DNA of 64,000 bases from Acinetobacter brisouioides (GCF_004331075.1 NZ_SJNX01000007.1:124001-188000), one strand, 5' to 3'. Numbered from the stretch's first letter, positions 48,103-57,184 are shown. Notes: generated from the sequence alone by a model not told the origin. Made by a program: numbers and translations.

Positions 48103-48414
48103 TCCTTTGCATTTACAACGCAATACAGCAATTCCGTTTCATCTGTTATTCGTATTCAGCCCAACTATTTTGATGATCAATTCGGGGAGCTGCCCGAACA
48201 GTAGCAGCATGTTCATTTAAACGATAAAGCCATATCGACAAAACTCACAACACCGATTGCAACAAGAACATCGGTTTGTAAATCGACTGTCGATTGCCGA
48301 CATTTCCACTCAAAAAACCCATCATCCCGCATAAAACAAATGTGGTCTATCAGCTGATCATCGAGTCAAGCAAAAAGCCTAGTCGATATGACGTGTCTCT
48401 GAACAATTCCTTGA

Positions 48415-51156
48415 TTACTGCCAACCATAACGGCGGAAGTAGAAGCGTTTCACAAGTTGTATCAGCACCATGTAAGCAATCAAGATACAGGGTAAAAATA
48501 CAAAATACAGTGGTGGCAATGCCTGTAGTTTAAAATACGGAGCCAAACTTCCCATCGGCAAATAAATCCCGATTGCCATAATAATCAATGACATAATCAT
48601 CAATGGCATTGCTGCACGGCTTTGCAAGAATGGAATTTTGGGTGTGCGAATCATATGCACAATTAAGGTCTGGGTTAATAACCCGACCACGAACCAGCCC
48701 GACTGAAACAGCGTCTGATGCGCAATATTATTGGCACCAAAGACATACCACATGAGAATGAAAGTTACGATATCGAAAATCGAGCTAATTGGGCCAAAAA
48801 ACAGCATGAAACGACCAATTTCAGCAGGTTGCCAGGTTTGCGGTTTGAGTAAAAGTTCATCATCTACATGGTCAAACGGAATGGCAATTTGCGAAATATC
48901 GTATAAAAGGTTCTGGATCAGTAATTGTATTGGAAGCATCGGCAAGAACGGAAGAAATGCACTAGCAATCAAGACCGAAAAAACATTACCAAAATTTGAA
49001 CTTGCGGTCATTTTGATATATTTCAGCATGTTTGAGGAAGTACGACGACCTTCTAAAACACCCTGTTCCAGAACCATCAAGCTCTTTTCAAGCAAAATAA
49101 GATCTGCAGCTTCTTTAGCAATATCGACGGCTGTATCGACAGAAATACCAATATCTGCACTACGCAAAGCAGGTGCATCATTAATACCATCGCCCATGAA
49201 ACCAACCACATGTCCGTTGTGTTTTAAGACCCGTACAATGCGTTCCTTGTGCGCAGGTGTCAGTTTGGCAAAAACATTATATTGCTCAACTACCTGAGCC
49301 AAAGCAGCATCATCCATTTGCTCAATATCATTTCCAAGTATGACACCACTCACGTGTAATCCGACGTCTTTACAGACTTTGGCTGTAACCAGATCGTTGT
49401 CACCTGTCAAAATCTTAACCACAATACCATGCTCCGAGAGTGCCTGAAGCGCAGGCGCTGTCGACTCTTTAGGTGGGTCAAGAAAAGCGACATAGCCCAC
49501 GAGAATCAAATCACTTTCATCGGCAATGCCATATTCATGATGACTCAAACCTGCCCTGGTCGCGACAGCCACAACGCGTAGACCTTCAGCATTGAATTCT
49601 GCGGTGACATCATGTATATGCTGTAGCGACTTTTCATCAAGATGGATAATTTCATCGTCATGCATGACATAACGACATACTGCAAGAACTTCTTCTACAG
49701 CCCCTTTGGTAATCATGGTCTGCTGTTGTGATGCATCTTCAACCACAACCGACATACGACGGCGGTTAAAATCAAACGGAATCTCATCGACTTTTTTGAG
49801 TTTCTGCAAATCAGAAATCATTAAATGACTTTCACCATGTTCTAACACGGCAACATCAAGTAAGTTTTTTAGACCAGTTTGAAAATAACTATTTAGACAG
49901 GCAAGCTCCAAGACCTTCTTGGATGGATTACCCCAAATATCCACATGTTTTGCTAAAATGATTTTATCTTGTGTAAGTGTGCCTGTTTTATCAGTACAAA
50001 GCACATCCATTGCCCCAAAGTTTTGGACTGCGTCCAAACGCTTTACAATCACTTTTTTGCGAGACAGAAACACCGCACCCTTTGCCAGTGTTGATGTGAC
50101 AATCATGGGCAGCATTTCTGGGGTTAGCCCGACAGCAACTGAAAGCGCAAAGAGGCTCGCTTCTGTCCAGTTGCCTTTGGTAAAACCATTAATAAATAAA
50201 ACAATTGGTGCCATGACCGCCATAAAACGAATCAGCAACCAACTGACTTTATTGACCCCCAGTTGAAATGAAGTGGTCACTTGCTCACTGGCCGTCATCC
50301 GTTTTGCCAATGCGCCAAAATAGGTTTGTCCACCTGTCGTTAACACGACAGCTGTCGCTGAACCTGACACCACATTGGTTCCCATAAACAAAATGTTTTC
50401 TAGATCCAGTGGGTTAATTGCATTTTGATCTTTTTGAACTGCATATTTTTCAACAGGTAAAGATTCTCCTGTCATAGCAGCCTGTGCAACAAATAAATCT
50501 TTAGCTACCAGAACCCGACAATCCGCAGGAATCATATCACCCGCAGAAAGTAAAATAATATCGCCTGGTACTAGCGCCTGAATGGTGACTTCTTGGCTGG
50601 TCTGCACATTTAAAGTGGTTGGGTTAATCTGTTCTTGCGGGTTTGAAGATTGACGAATCACCGTTGCGGTATTCGTGACCATGGCTTTTAATGCTTCAGC
50701 AGCCTGATTGGATTTTTGCTCTTGCCAAAAACGTAACATGGTTGAAATCAGAACCATGGTTCCAATCACCAACGTACCCTGCATATCATTGGTAAAAAAA
50801 GAAACCAATGCGAGTAATGTCAGTAATAAGTTGAATGGATTACGGTAGCAAAACCATAAATGTACCCACCAACTTAAAGGCTTTTCTTGCTGAATTTCAT
50901 TTAAGCCATATTGTTGTTGACGTTGTTCGACTTGATTTTCATCTAGGCCTGCAAGGCTGGTATTGAGTTCTTGGTAGAGCTGCTCAGGCGTATGTCGTGC
51001 AGACTGCACCAGTGTTTGAGTCAGCTCTGGTGGAAATGATTGTGTTTTATTTGCACGAGTCACATGTTCTAGGCTAATAAAGCGCTGAAAATGCCGCCCG
51101 AAGTGACGTACTTTTAAAAAACGAAGGAACAGTTGTTTCAAGAAAAATGTGCGCAT
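48415..51156 (-). CDS. mgtA: Mg2+-importing P-type ATPase
   Basis: A 913-residue P3B-type ATPase. The phosphorylation motif is DKTGTLT near residue 387, the actuator loop is MTGESLPVEKYA, the hinge is GDGINDAPALRSADIGISVD, and about ten membrane helices are arranged 2+2+6. The N-terminus (MRTFFLKQLFLRFLKVRHFGRHFQRFISLEHV) is basic, as in MgtA. It imports Mg2+ under limitation. Start at 51156 has GGA upstream. It interrupts the sulfur gene region and has no functional tie to it. A long spacer upstream (51157-51785) may hold a regulatory leader. Confidence 0.93.
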   Translation of the reverse strand: MRTFFLKQLFLRFLKVRHFGRHFQRFISLEHVTRANKTQSFPPELTQTLVQSARHTPEQLYQELNTSLAGLDENQVEQRQQQYGLNEIQQEKPLSWWVHLWFCYRNPFNLLLTLLALVSFFTNDMQGTLVIGTMVLISTMLRFWQEQKSNQAAEALKAMVTNTATVIRQSSNPQEQINPTTLNVQTSQEVTIQALVPGDIILLSAGDMIPADCRVLVAKDLFVAQAAMTGESLPVEKYAVQKDQNAINPLDLENILFMGTNVVSGSATAVVLTTGGQTYFGALAKRMTASEQVTTSFQLGVNKVSWLLIRFMAVMAPIVLFINGFTKGNWTEASLFALSVAVGLTPEMLPMIVTSTLAKGAVFLSRKKVIVKRLDAVQNFGAMDVLCTDKTGTLTQDKIILAKHVDIWGNPSKKVLELACLNSYFQTGLKNLLDVAVLEHGESHLMISDLQKLKKVDEIPFDFNRRRMSVVVEDASQQQTMITKGAVEEVLAVCRYVMHDDEIIHLDEKSLQHIHDVTAEFNAEGLRVVAVATRAGLSHHEYGIADESDLILVGYVAFLDPPKESTAPALQALSEHGIVVKILTGDNDLVTAKVCKDVGLHVSGVILGNDIEQMDDAALAQVVEQYNVFAKLTPAHKERIVRVLKHNGHVVGFMGDGINDAPALRSADIGISVDTAVDIAKEAADLILLEKSLMVLEQGVLEGRRTSSNMLKYIKMTASSNFGNVFSVLIASAFLPFLPMLPIQLLIQNLLYDISQIAIPFDHVDDELLLKPQTWQPAEIGRFMLFFGPISSIFDIVTFILMWYVFGANNIAHQTLFQSGWFVVGLLTQTLIVHMIRTPKIPFLQSRAAMPLMIMSLIIMAIGIYLPMGSLAPYFKLQALPPLYFVFLPCILIAYMVLIQLVKRFYFRRYGWQ

Positions 51157-51554
51157 AGCCAACGTCCAAATATGAATTTCAAGCTCAATTCATGGAAAAA
51201 AATCAGTTGATACACTGTGAAAAAATAGAAGGTTTTTACAGTGTGCTTAACGAATCAAAAACTGATCTTGCGCTGGGGAATAGGAACCATTACTTTGCCT
51301 AAAAAATGGGAAATGAACATGAACATCACATGAGATACATCATGTAATGATCTTCTAAATAGATTATTCAGATCAGATAGATACATATCTACAATCCTCT
51401 TATGTGAGAAACCCAATAAGCAGGCGCAATAAATCTTTAACTTGTTTTATCCGAAATGCATTTTGAAATATAAGTAATGCAGTTTCATGAAAAACAGAAT
51501 TAATCGACTATTGATCAATCAATGTAGATGAGGTGCATGCCTTACAGACATATT

Positions 51555-51680
51555 GACGACCTCTCGCAGAACAACGAGAGATCAGAACGAAATGTTATGA
51601 AGTCCCGTGTGCTGACATTTGTTCGGATAAATATTCCGAACAACTACTCGAGCTTATACCCACTGAGGGACTCCACCGTA
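51555..51680. promoter_or_regulatory. Dyad-rich region upstream of mgtA
   Basis: Within the long spacer before mgtA are a perfect 8-bp hairpin (TGTTCGGA 51620-51627 / TCCGAACA 51635-51642), an enclosing AGTCCC 51601-51606 / GGGACT 51667-51672, and CTCTCG 51561-51566 / CGAGAG 51575-51580. Together they could form a branched structure in the mgtA 5' leader, which would be about 500 nt long. It does not look like an M-box, and I see no mgtL-like proline-rich peptide. The stretch 51157-51554 shows nothing else. Confidence 0.35.
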
Positions 51681-51785
51681 AAAAAGTTGTGGCGAATCTA
51701 TGAAGATGTATTACCCATGTCAACTTGAAAAATAATTTACCAGTTTGGCATAACACATGCGTAAATAACGCCTAAAGTATAAAGT

Positions 51786-51912
51786 AAAAGACCCCAACAT
51801 CCTGTTGAGGTCTTTTGTATTTGATTCCTAGGTATAACTCCTGTCGTACCTCACGTCCTGATGTTTGAACTTATCGTTTTTGTTTTATGTTCTGGAACTT
51901 CCTGTTCCTGAT
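51786..51912 (-). ncRNA. Candidate CsrA-titrating sRNA (Rsm-like), copy 1
   Basis: A predicted RNA of about 127 nt on the minus strand, from near 51912 to the T-run at 51786. It holds five CAGGA motifs. One is in the hairpin GGAAC-AGGAA-GTTCC, and one (ACA-GGA-TGT) is the loop of the terminator stem 51786-51799/51803-51816. That stem pairs fully only as minus-strand RNA. The paralogue at 55441 differs by compensatory changes. The upstream -10 and GacA-like box are described separately. It lies 166 bp beyond the stop of sfnB. Function is inferred. Confidence 0.68.
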
Positions 51913-51918
51913 GAGTTC

Positions 51919-51985
51919 ATCATAACAAATTCAGCATGGCTGCCTACTGGCAAATCGCCTGAATTATTGTCAGCAAATGCTTACA
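51919..51985 (-). promoter_or_regulatory. Promoter and GacA-like upstream box of sRNA copy 1
   Basis: On the minus strand TGTAAG-N6-CTGACA (51985-51968) is one base from the GacA upstream sequence TGTAAG-N6-CTTACA. The -10 hexamer TATGAT is at 51924-51919, with no good -35, as expected for an activated promoter. The whole element is conserved in copy 2. Confidence 0.62.
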
Positions 51986-52077
51986 TGAACCAGATAGCCT
52001 ATTTGCTGATAAAACAGCAGCCTGTTTGGATAATGCCTGTCAATTTCTTTACTGACTGACATGACTCAATTTAACCC

Positions 52078-53328
52078 TTAACTCCACGGATGGCGTGGCA
52101 ACCCTACGCCATTTAAATAATAATTGCCGACCAGATGCAACTTCCAGCGCACAGGATCGTGCAAGGTATGGGTTCGTGCATTGCGCCAGTGACGGTCAAG
52201 ATTCAACTCAGACAAAGTCGAGCGTGTTCCCGATAACTCAAACAATTTATTGGTTGCCAATAGTGCAACTTCTGTTGTGAGTACTTTAGCTTCAGCAACC
52301 AATAAGGTCGCTTCGGCAACATGCGCTTCAGTCGTATCAGCAATCGCGACATCAATCGCATCGCCTGCCAAGTCCAGCACTGCTTCAGCGGCACGCAACT
52401 TAATTTTCAAATCCCCGATATTGGCAATGGTGTACGGGTCATCCGTGGCCTTTTCCAGACCTGAATCAATCCACGGGCGGCTGTACTGACGCACATATTG
52501 AATGGTTTCTTCAATCGCACCACGTGCAATGCCTGCATCCACCGCAGCCTGAATAAACTGTGAAATTGCACCCGCAGGCGTTGGGCGCTCAAATGCCTGA
52601 TGCACAGGAATCACGTATTCTTCACGGGCAAATACATGGTTTAAACGCACCGTACCACTGGCAGTGGTGCGCTGTCCAAAGCCCGACCAGTCATTGATGA
52701 TTTCAACCCCAGTGGTGTCACGCGGCACAATCGCTGCATAACTACGCCCTTGCTCATCCACCGCGACAATCGGAATCCAGTGCGCGAGCAACGCGCCTGT
52801 AGCAAAGAACTTTTCACCATTAATTTCATAACCTTGTGCGGTTTTATGAATTTTGGTGGTCAGGTCGGCAACCGTTTTACTGCCTTTTTCCGAAAAGGCA
52901 TTGCCTAGACGAATTCCTTTTAAAATCAGCTCAAAAAAGAACTTTTTCTGTTCTGGGGTAGCATCTAAACGCAAATGCTCGACAAATGCCCAATGGTTCT
53001 GCGCAATTTGCCCTAAAGATGAATCGACACTGGAAATAATTTTGACCACTTCTGCAAGAGTGCGGTATTTGACATCAGCACCGCCAAAAGCTTTGGGAAT
53101 ATTGATTGCCCATAAACCACTTTGCGAATATTTCTGAATTTCCTCCAAAGGCAAACGGCGCTCCTGATCGCGTAGCGACGCTTCTTTGGCAAATTCCTGA
53201 GCCAGTTCACGGGCTATTGCAATTGCTTCAACATCGGAACGAATCACATGTGCATCTTGCTGATGTTCAAAAAATTTGAGTGGAATGGCTGTTTGCGATG
53301 CAAAGCCCGTCTGGTTCAATGTGGTCAT
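52078..53328 (-). CDS. sfnB: SfnB-family sulfur acquisition oxidoreductase
   Basis: A 416-residue acyl-CoA dehydrogenase-fold protein. The segment LRDQERRLPLEEIQKYSQSGLWAINIPKAFGGADVKYRTLAEVVKIISSVDSSLGQIAQNHWAFVEHLRLD is characteristic of the SfnB family. The rest (GEKFFATGALLAHWIPIVAVDEQGRSYAAIVPRDTTGVEIINDWSGFGQRTTASGTVRLNHVFA; closing LFELSGTRSTLSELNLDRHWRNARTHTLHDPVRWKLHLVGNYYLNG) is DszC-like. It is needed for growth on dimethyl sulfone in pseudomonads; the exact reaction is unsettled. No clear Shine-Dalgarno precedes the ATG. Confidence 0.87.
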   Translation of the reverse strand: MTTLNQTGFASQTAIPLKFFEHQQDAHVIRSDVEAIAIARELAQEFAKEASLRDQERRLPLEEIQKYSQSGLWAINIPKAFGGADVKYRTLAEVVKIISSVDSSLGQIAQNHWAFVEHLRLDATPEQKKFFFELILKGIRLGNAFSEKGSKTVADLTTKIHKTAQGYEINGEKFFATGALLAHWIPIVAVDEQGRSYAAIVPRDTTGVEIINDWSGFGQRTTASGTVRLNHVFAREEYVIPVHQAFERPTPAGAISQFIQAAVDAGIARGAIEETIQYVRQYSRPWIDSGLEKATDDPYTIANIGDLKIKLRAAEAVLDLAGDAIDVAIADTTEAHVAEATLLVAEAKVLTTEVALLATNKLFELSGTRSTLSELNLDRHWRNARTHTLHDPVRWKLHLVGNYYLNGVGLPRHPWS

Positions 53329-53500
53329 AATACTTGTGCTCTTTTTATGCTTGGGTGTCCTTAACTTAGCATTATTTTCTCTGGGATTTTATAGATAAAA
53401 ATGCTTTGCTTATTCAAAATAACTACATGATTTTTCAACAATAAAAAAGGCTGCACCATACAGCCAATTTTATGATTTTTAGATCTAGAACGCTCTCGGT

Positions 53501-53740
53501 CTACCACGTGTTTGCCCAAATAGCGTGTAGAGTTTTACTTTCCACACTCATATCAGAATCAGGTTTGGTCGGTTCAAATTTGAGCAGAAATCCAATCCCG
53601 ATCATCAGCACCATCGCACAAATCGACACCAGTAAAAACACATCGGTTTTATAGTTTGCTATCCAGATCAGTAATACAAACAGTGCGATTGCCTGTGCCA
53701 CGCCTGTCATGATAGGCATCATCAAAAATTCGGTAATCAC
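53501..53740 (-). CDS. Small two-helix membrane protein, unknown
   Basis: A 79-residue frame starting with GTG: MITEFLMMPIMTGVAQAIALFVLLIWIANYKTDVFLLVSICAMVLMIGIGFLLKFEPTKPDSDMSVESKTLHAIWANTW. It has two clear transmembrane helices (about 12-28 and 33-54) and a polar tail. I do not recognise a family. The hydrophobic pattern and the position 105 bp after the monooxygenase gene on the same strand argue that it is real, but the ribosome binding site (ACAGG directly upstream) is poor. Confidence 0.45.
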   Translation of the reverse strand: MITEFLMMPIMTGVAQAIALFVLLIWIANYKTDVFLLVSICAMVLMIGIGFLLKFEPTKPDSDMSVESKTLHAIWANTW

Positions 53741-53845
53741 CTGTTCAATCCTGAAAGATAAGGTGGTCAGGTCATCAGCGTCGATAAATACTCAGATCAG
53801 TACGCGTCAAATCAGCTTATGGATTTTTTAAATATGGATTACCGA

Positions 53846-55237
53846 TTAACTGGCTTCGGCAATCGGGGGTTTTTCACCGAAACGATAACCTGCCCCACGA
53901 TGATTTTCGGGTAAATACGGCCCTTGCCCAAACAGTTTTTCGCGTAGTGTACCTTGTGCATATTCGGTCTGATACACGCCACGTTTTTGCAGCTCAGGCA
54001 CAATAAATTCCACCACATCACTAAAAGTCTGATGCGCCAAAATATAGGCCAAGTTAAAACCATCCACATCGGTTTCTGTAACCCATTCCTGCAAGGCATC
54101 CGCCACAGTTTCGGCTGAACCCACCAACACAGGGCCATTGCCACCGACACTGTTCCAGTTGGCGATTTCTTCAATCGTCCAGACACGGTTCGGGTCAGCA
54201 TTGACATAAGAGTCCAGCAAGGACTGAATCGCATTGGTCTGAATATATTCGACTTTATCAGTGGGTTGATACTGTGAAAAATCTACGCCCGACCAGCCCG
54301 ACAGCAAGGTCAGTGCGCCATCATAACTGCCATAAGATTGATATTCTTTAAATTTTTCTTGAGCTTTGGCATCGCTGATGTCAGTGACAATCGAAAGCAA
54401 GGTATAGATTTTGACCGAATATGGATCACGCCCTTGCTCAACCAGTTTGGCACGAATCCCCTGCACCACTTTTTTAGCTGCAGCTTTAGACGGCGGTGCA
54501 ATAAATACACATTCGGCGTTTTGACTAGCAAACTGCTGCCCACGAGTGGATGCCCCAGCCTGATACAATACAGGCGTACGCTGTGGTGACGGCTCACAAA
54601 TATGAATTCCTGGCACGGTAAAATATTTACCCTGATGCCGAATCGGATGCACCTTGCGATGATCAGCAAAAATGCCGCGTTGCTTGTCGCGTAGCACAGC
54701 ATCTTGCTCCCATGAACCTTCCCAAAGCTTGTACAACACTTCTAGATATTCATCGGCAATATCATAACGGTCATCATGATTTTCCTGTGTTTTTAGCCCC
54801 AGATTTTTCGAGCCACTTTCCAGATAAGAAGTCACGATATTCCAGCCGACACGCCCTTTGGTCAGGTGATCGAGCGTACTTAAACGACGCGCAAACGGAT
54901 AAGGATGCTCAAAGGAAATCGACGTAGTCACACCAAAACCCAAATGCTGGGTCACCGCAGCCATCGCAGGGACAATCTGTAACGGATCATTGACAGGCAC
55001 TTGCACCGCACCTGTCAGTGCATGCTCGGCACTGTGATGATAAACATCATAAATCCCTAAAACGTCAGCAATAAAAATCCCGTCAAAATAACCCTGCTCT
55101 AAAATTTTTGCCAGATCAGTCCAGTATTCCAGATCCTTATATTCAGTCGAGCGGTCTAGCGGATGTCGCCATAAACCGGGAGACTGATGGGCAATACAGT
55201 TCATTTCAAAGGCATTAAAGCTGATTCGTTTCGACAT
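53846..55237 (-). CDS. NtaA/SnaA/DszA-family flavin-dependent monooxygenase
   Basis: A 463-residue luciferase-like enzyme of the NtaA/SnaA/DszA/SoxA group. Typical blocks: ISFNAFEMNCIAHQSPGLWRHPLDRSTEYKDLEYWTDLAKILEQGYFDGIFIADVLGIYDVY, HLTKGRVGWNIVTSYLESGSKNLGL, HQGKYFTVPGIHICEPSPQRTPVLYQAGASTRGQQFASQNAECVFIAPP and VDGFNLAYILAHQTFSDVVEFIVPELQKRG. It uses FMNH2 and O2, probably on a sulfone, sulfonate or similar substrate. Start ATG 55237 chosen over a TTG three codons upstream. FMNH2 could come from MsuE. Confidence 0.88.
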   Translation of the reverse strand: MSKRISFNAFEMNCIAHQSPGLWRHPLDRSTEYKDLEYWTDLAKILEQGYFDGIFIADVLGIYDVYHHSAEHALTGAVQVPVNDPLQIVPAMAAVTQHLGFGVTTSISFEHPYPFARRLSTLDHLTKGRVGWNIVTSYLESGSKNLGLKTQENHDDRYDIADEYLEVLYKLWEGSWEQDAVLRDKQRGIFADHRKVHPIRHQGKYFTVPGIHICEPSPQRTPVLYQAGASTRGQQFASQNAECVFIAPPSKAAAKKVVQGIRAKLVEQGRDPYSVKIYTLLSIVTDISDAKAQEKFKEYQSYGSYDGALTLLSGWSGVDFSQYQPTDKVEYIQTNAIQSLLDSYVNADPNRVWTIEEIANWNSVGGNGPVLVGSAETVADALQEWVTETDVDGFNLAYILAHQTFSDVVEFIVPELQKRGVYQTEYAQGTLREKLFGQGPYLPENHRGAGYRFGEKPPIAEAS

Positions 55238-55440
55238 GATGGGCAACTCAAATTTTTTATGTTTAGAGCCATCTTAAAATAAAAAAAATCGTTAATTTAT
55301 AACAATAACTTGGCTGCTTAGCAGATTTGCTGTTAATGAAATAATCTACTGTGGTTATCTATTTTTTTCGTCATAAAACTCAGGATCTCCAGCTTCAGTG
55401 GAGATGTGGTGTAGCGAATCATTTGTTTAAGCACAAAATA

Positions 55441-55566
55441 AAAAACCCCGACATCCTGTCGGGGTTTTTCGTATTTGGTTCCTAGGTATAACTCCTGTCG
55501 TACCTCACGTCCTGATGCTTGAACTTATCGTTTTTGTTTTATGTTCTGGAACTTCCTGTTCCTGAT
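55441..55566 (-). ncRNA. Candidate CsrA-titrating sRNA (Rsm-like), copy 2
   Basis: A predicted 126-nt RNA on the minus strand with five CAGGA motifs in the same places as copy 1. Its terminator (AAAAACCCCGACA 55441-55453 / TGTCGGGGTTTTT 55457-55469) is a perfect stem with GGA as the loop; the ACAGGATGT there is the optimal CsrA-binding hairpin by published selection work. Compared with copy 1, two stem pairs have changed on both sides (A-U to G-C and G-C to A-U). It lies 144 bp after the stop of the DszC-like gene at 55710. Confidence 0.7.
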
Positions 55567-55572
55567 GAGTTC

Positions 55573-55639
55573 ATCATAACAAATTCCACATGGCTGCCTA
55601 CTGGCAAATTTCTTGAATCATTGTCAGCAAATGCTTACA
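55573..55639 (-). promoter_or_regulatory. Promoter and GacA-like upstream box of sRNA copy 2
   Basis: TGTAAG-N6-CTGACA (55639-55622, minus strand) and TATGAT (55578-55573), with the same spacing as in copy 1. The box is centred about 65 bp upstream of the predicted start near 55566. Confidence 0.62.
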
Positions 55640-55709
55640 TGAAGCAGATAACCTATTTAACAAATAACAAAGCCGCCCTTCGACTGCTCTATTCAAAATA
55701 TCACTTCGC

Positions 55710-57005
55710 TTAACTGGCTTTGGACAATGCCTGATCCTGACTGACATCTCCAATTCGCCACTGATACGGCGGTAACGTCCCATTGACACTAAAATCACCC
55801 ACAATCCGGTCTTTAAACACCCGCGGATTATGTGAAGATAAGGTACGCACATTGCGCCAGAAACGATCTAGCGCATAGCGTTGATCCGATGCTGATGCAC
55901 CCAAGGCATCAAACAGTACAGTTGAAGCATTTAAAATCAGTTGGGTAATCACGGTTTGCGACTGAGCCGTTTCTAATTCAGCCAGTGCATTTTGCTGTTC
56001 TTCATATTCAGCATTGCCCTGTAAAGCTGCCAGATAAGTCCGCTGCAAACTCTGCGCCACTTTTTCAACGATTGCGCCTGCACTATAGGCCGCGCCACGT
56101 ACCTGTCCAACGACCTGTAAGATTTGTGGATCATCACGTACAAACTGACTGTTGGCATGAGTATAGTTACGGCTACGCTGTTCTACCGCGCGTGACAACT
56201 CATAACTGGCAGATCGCCCCAAGCCCGTAATAATCGCCAACTGCACCAGTTGATAATAAGCTGCCGAATATTTAAAACGTGTGCCATCCACCAGTATTTC
56301 ACTCGGATCAATCAGCACATCATTAAAAATTGCCGTGCCACTCGCTGTGAGTTTTTGCCAAAAACCATTCCAGTCATCCAGTACCGCGACCCCTTCAGAG
56401 TGGCGTGGCACCAGCACCGAAGCCGACTCTCCAGTTAAGTCCTGAATCCCGACTTCAATCCAGTCGGCATATAAACTGCCTGTGGTGTAGTACTTTTGCC
56501 CTTTGAGGCGTAGCCGACCTTGCGGATCACGGTAAATATGCGTTTGGAACTGATCACGACTTTCTTTACCGCCTTCAGACCATGCACTGCCTATGGTTTC
56601 GCCTGCGGCAATACGTTTTAACCAGCGTACTTTAAAAGCAGGATCTTGAGAGATCAGGACATCTTCAGTAAAACCAAAGTGTACCCGCAGCACTTGCGGC
56701 AAGTTCGAATCAGCTTGGGCAAGTTCAACCAGTAAGGCAAATAATTCAGGAATCGTGGCATCAAAGCCGCCAAACGCTTTCGGCAAACGTAAACGGGTAA
56801 AGCCACTGTCTTTAAGCCACTGCAACTGCTCATATGGCAAGATACGCTGCTGCTCGCGCTGTAATGTGCCTGCCTGAATTTTGGCAAACACAGGGCGAAA
56901 ATGCTGAGCCAGTTCATCGTAACGGCTGGAAGGGCCTTGCCCCCATGCGACATAAATTTGGGATTCAGAAAAGGCTTGGGCATGCTGAATTGTTAGATTA
57001 GTCAT
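55710..57005 (-). CDS. DszC/SfnB-like flavin-dependent oxidoreductase
   Basis: A 431-residue acyl-CoA dehydrogenase-fold protein. It shares with the product of 41358-42611 the N-terminal YDELAQHFRPVFAKIQAGTLQREQQRILPYEQLQWLKDSGFTRLRLPKAFGGFDATIPELFALLVELAQADSNLPQVLRVHFGFTED, the GQKYYTTGSLYADWIEVGIQD loop and the ending LFDALGASASDQRYALDRFWRNVRTLSSHNPRVFKDRIVGDFSVNG. It differs in the beta-domain (DDWNGFWQKLTASGTAIF instead of the usual GFGQRTT). Substrate unknown. No sigma-54 promoter was found upstream. Start at 57005 chosen over a TTG at 57017. Confidence 0.82.
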   Translation of the reverse strand: MTNLTIQHAQAFSESQIYVAWGQGPSSRYDELAQHFRPVFAKIQAGTLQREQQRILPYEQLQWLKDSGFTRLRLPKAFGGFDATIPELFALLVELAQADSNLPQVLRVHFGFTEDVLISQDPAFKVRWLKRIAAGETIGSAWSEGGKESRDQFQTHIYRDPQGRLRLKGQKYYTTGSLYADWIEVGIQDLTGESASVLVPRHSEGVAVLDDWNGFWQKLTASGTAIFNDVLIDPSEILVDGTRFKYSAAYYQLVQLAIITGLGRSASYELSRAVEQRSRNYTHANSQFVRDDPQILQVVGQVRGAAYSAGAIVEKVAQSLQRTYLAALQGNAEYEEQQNALAELETAQSQTVITQLILNASTVLFDALGASASDQRYALDRFWRNVRTLSSHNPRVFKDRIVGDFSVNGTLPPYQWRIGDVSQDQALSKAS

Positions 57006-57184
57006 GGCATTACTCAAAAAATCGATATGCCCTTACCTTAAAATAAATCGCACACAGCCATCAGACGTTGTTTTGCTATGATTAGCACAATTTTAGATAA
57101 TTGCGGCTGAGCTATTTAAAAGTGATGAATGTCATTTATGGCGAAGCTAGTCGTCTCATTTATTGCAAGCAAAACATTCAAGCA

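Noticed and set aside
48294..48533. 79-codon plus-strand frame at the 3' end of mgtA
   Set aside because: Mostly antisense to mgtA, no ribosome binding site, no family.
51528..51728. 66-codon plus-strand frame upstream of mgtA
   Set aside because: It coincides with the dyads, lacks family resemblance, and faces away from mgtA, so it is not a leader peptide for it.
51865..52059. Near-identical plus-strand frames at 51865 and 55519 (MNLSFLFYVLELPVPDEF...)
   Set aside because: They are antisense to the two sRNA copies. Similarity comes from the RNA gene repeat; the frames diverge in length and have no ribosome binding sites.
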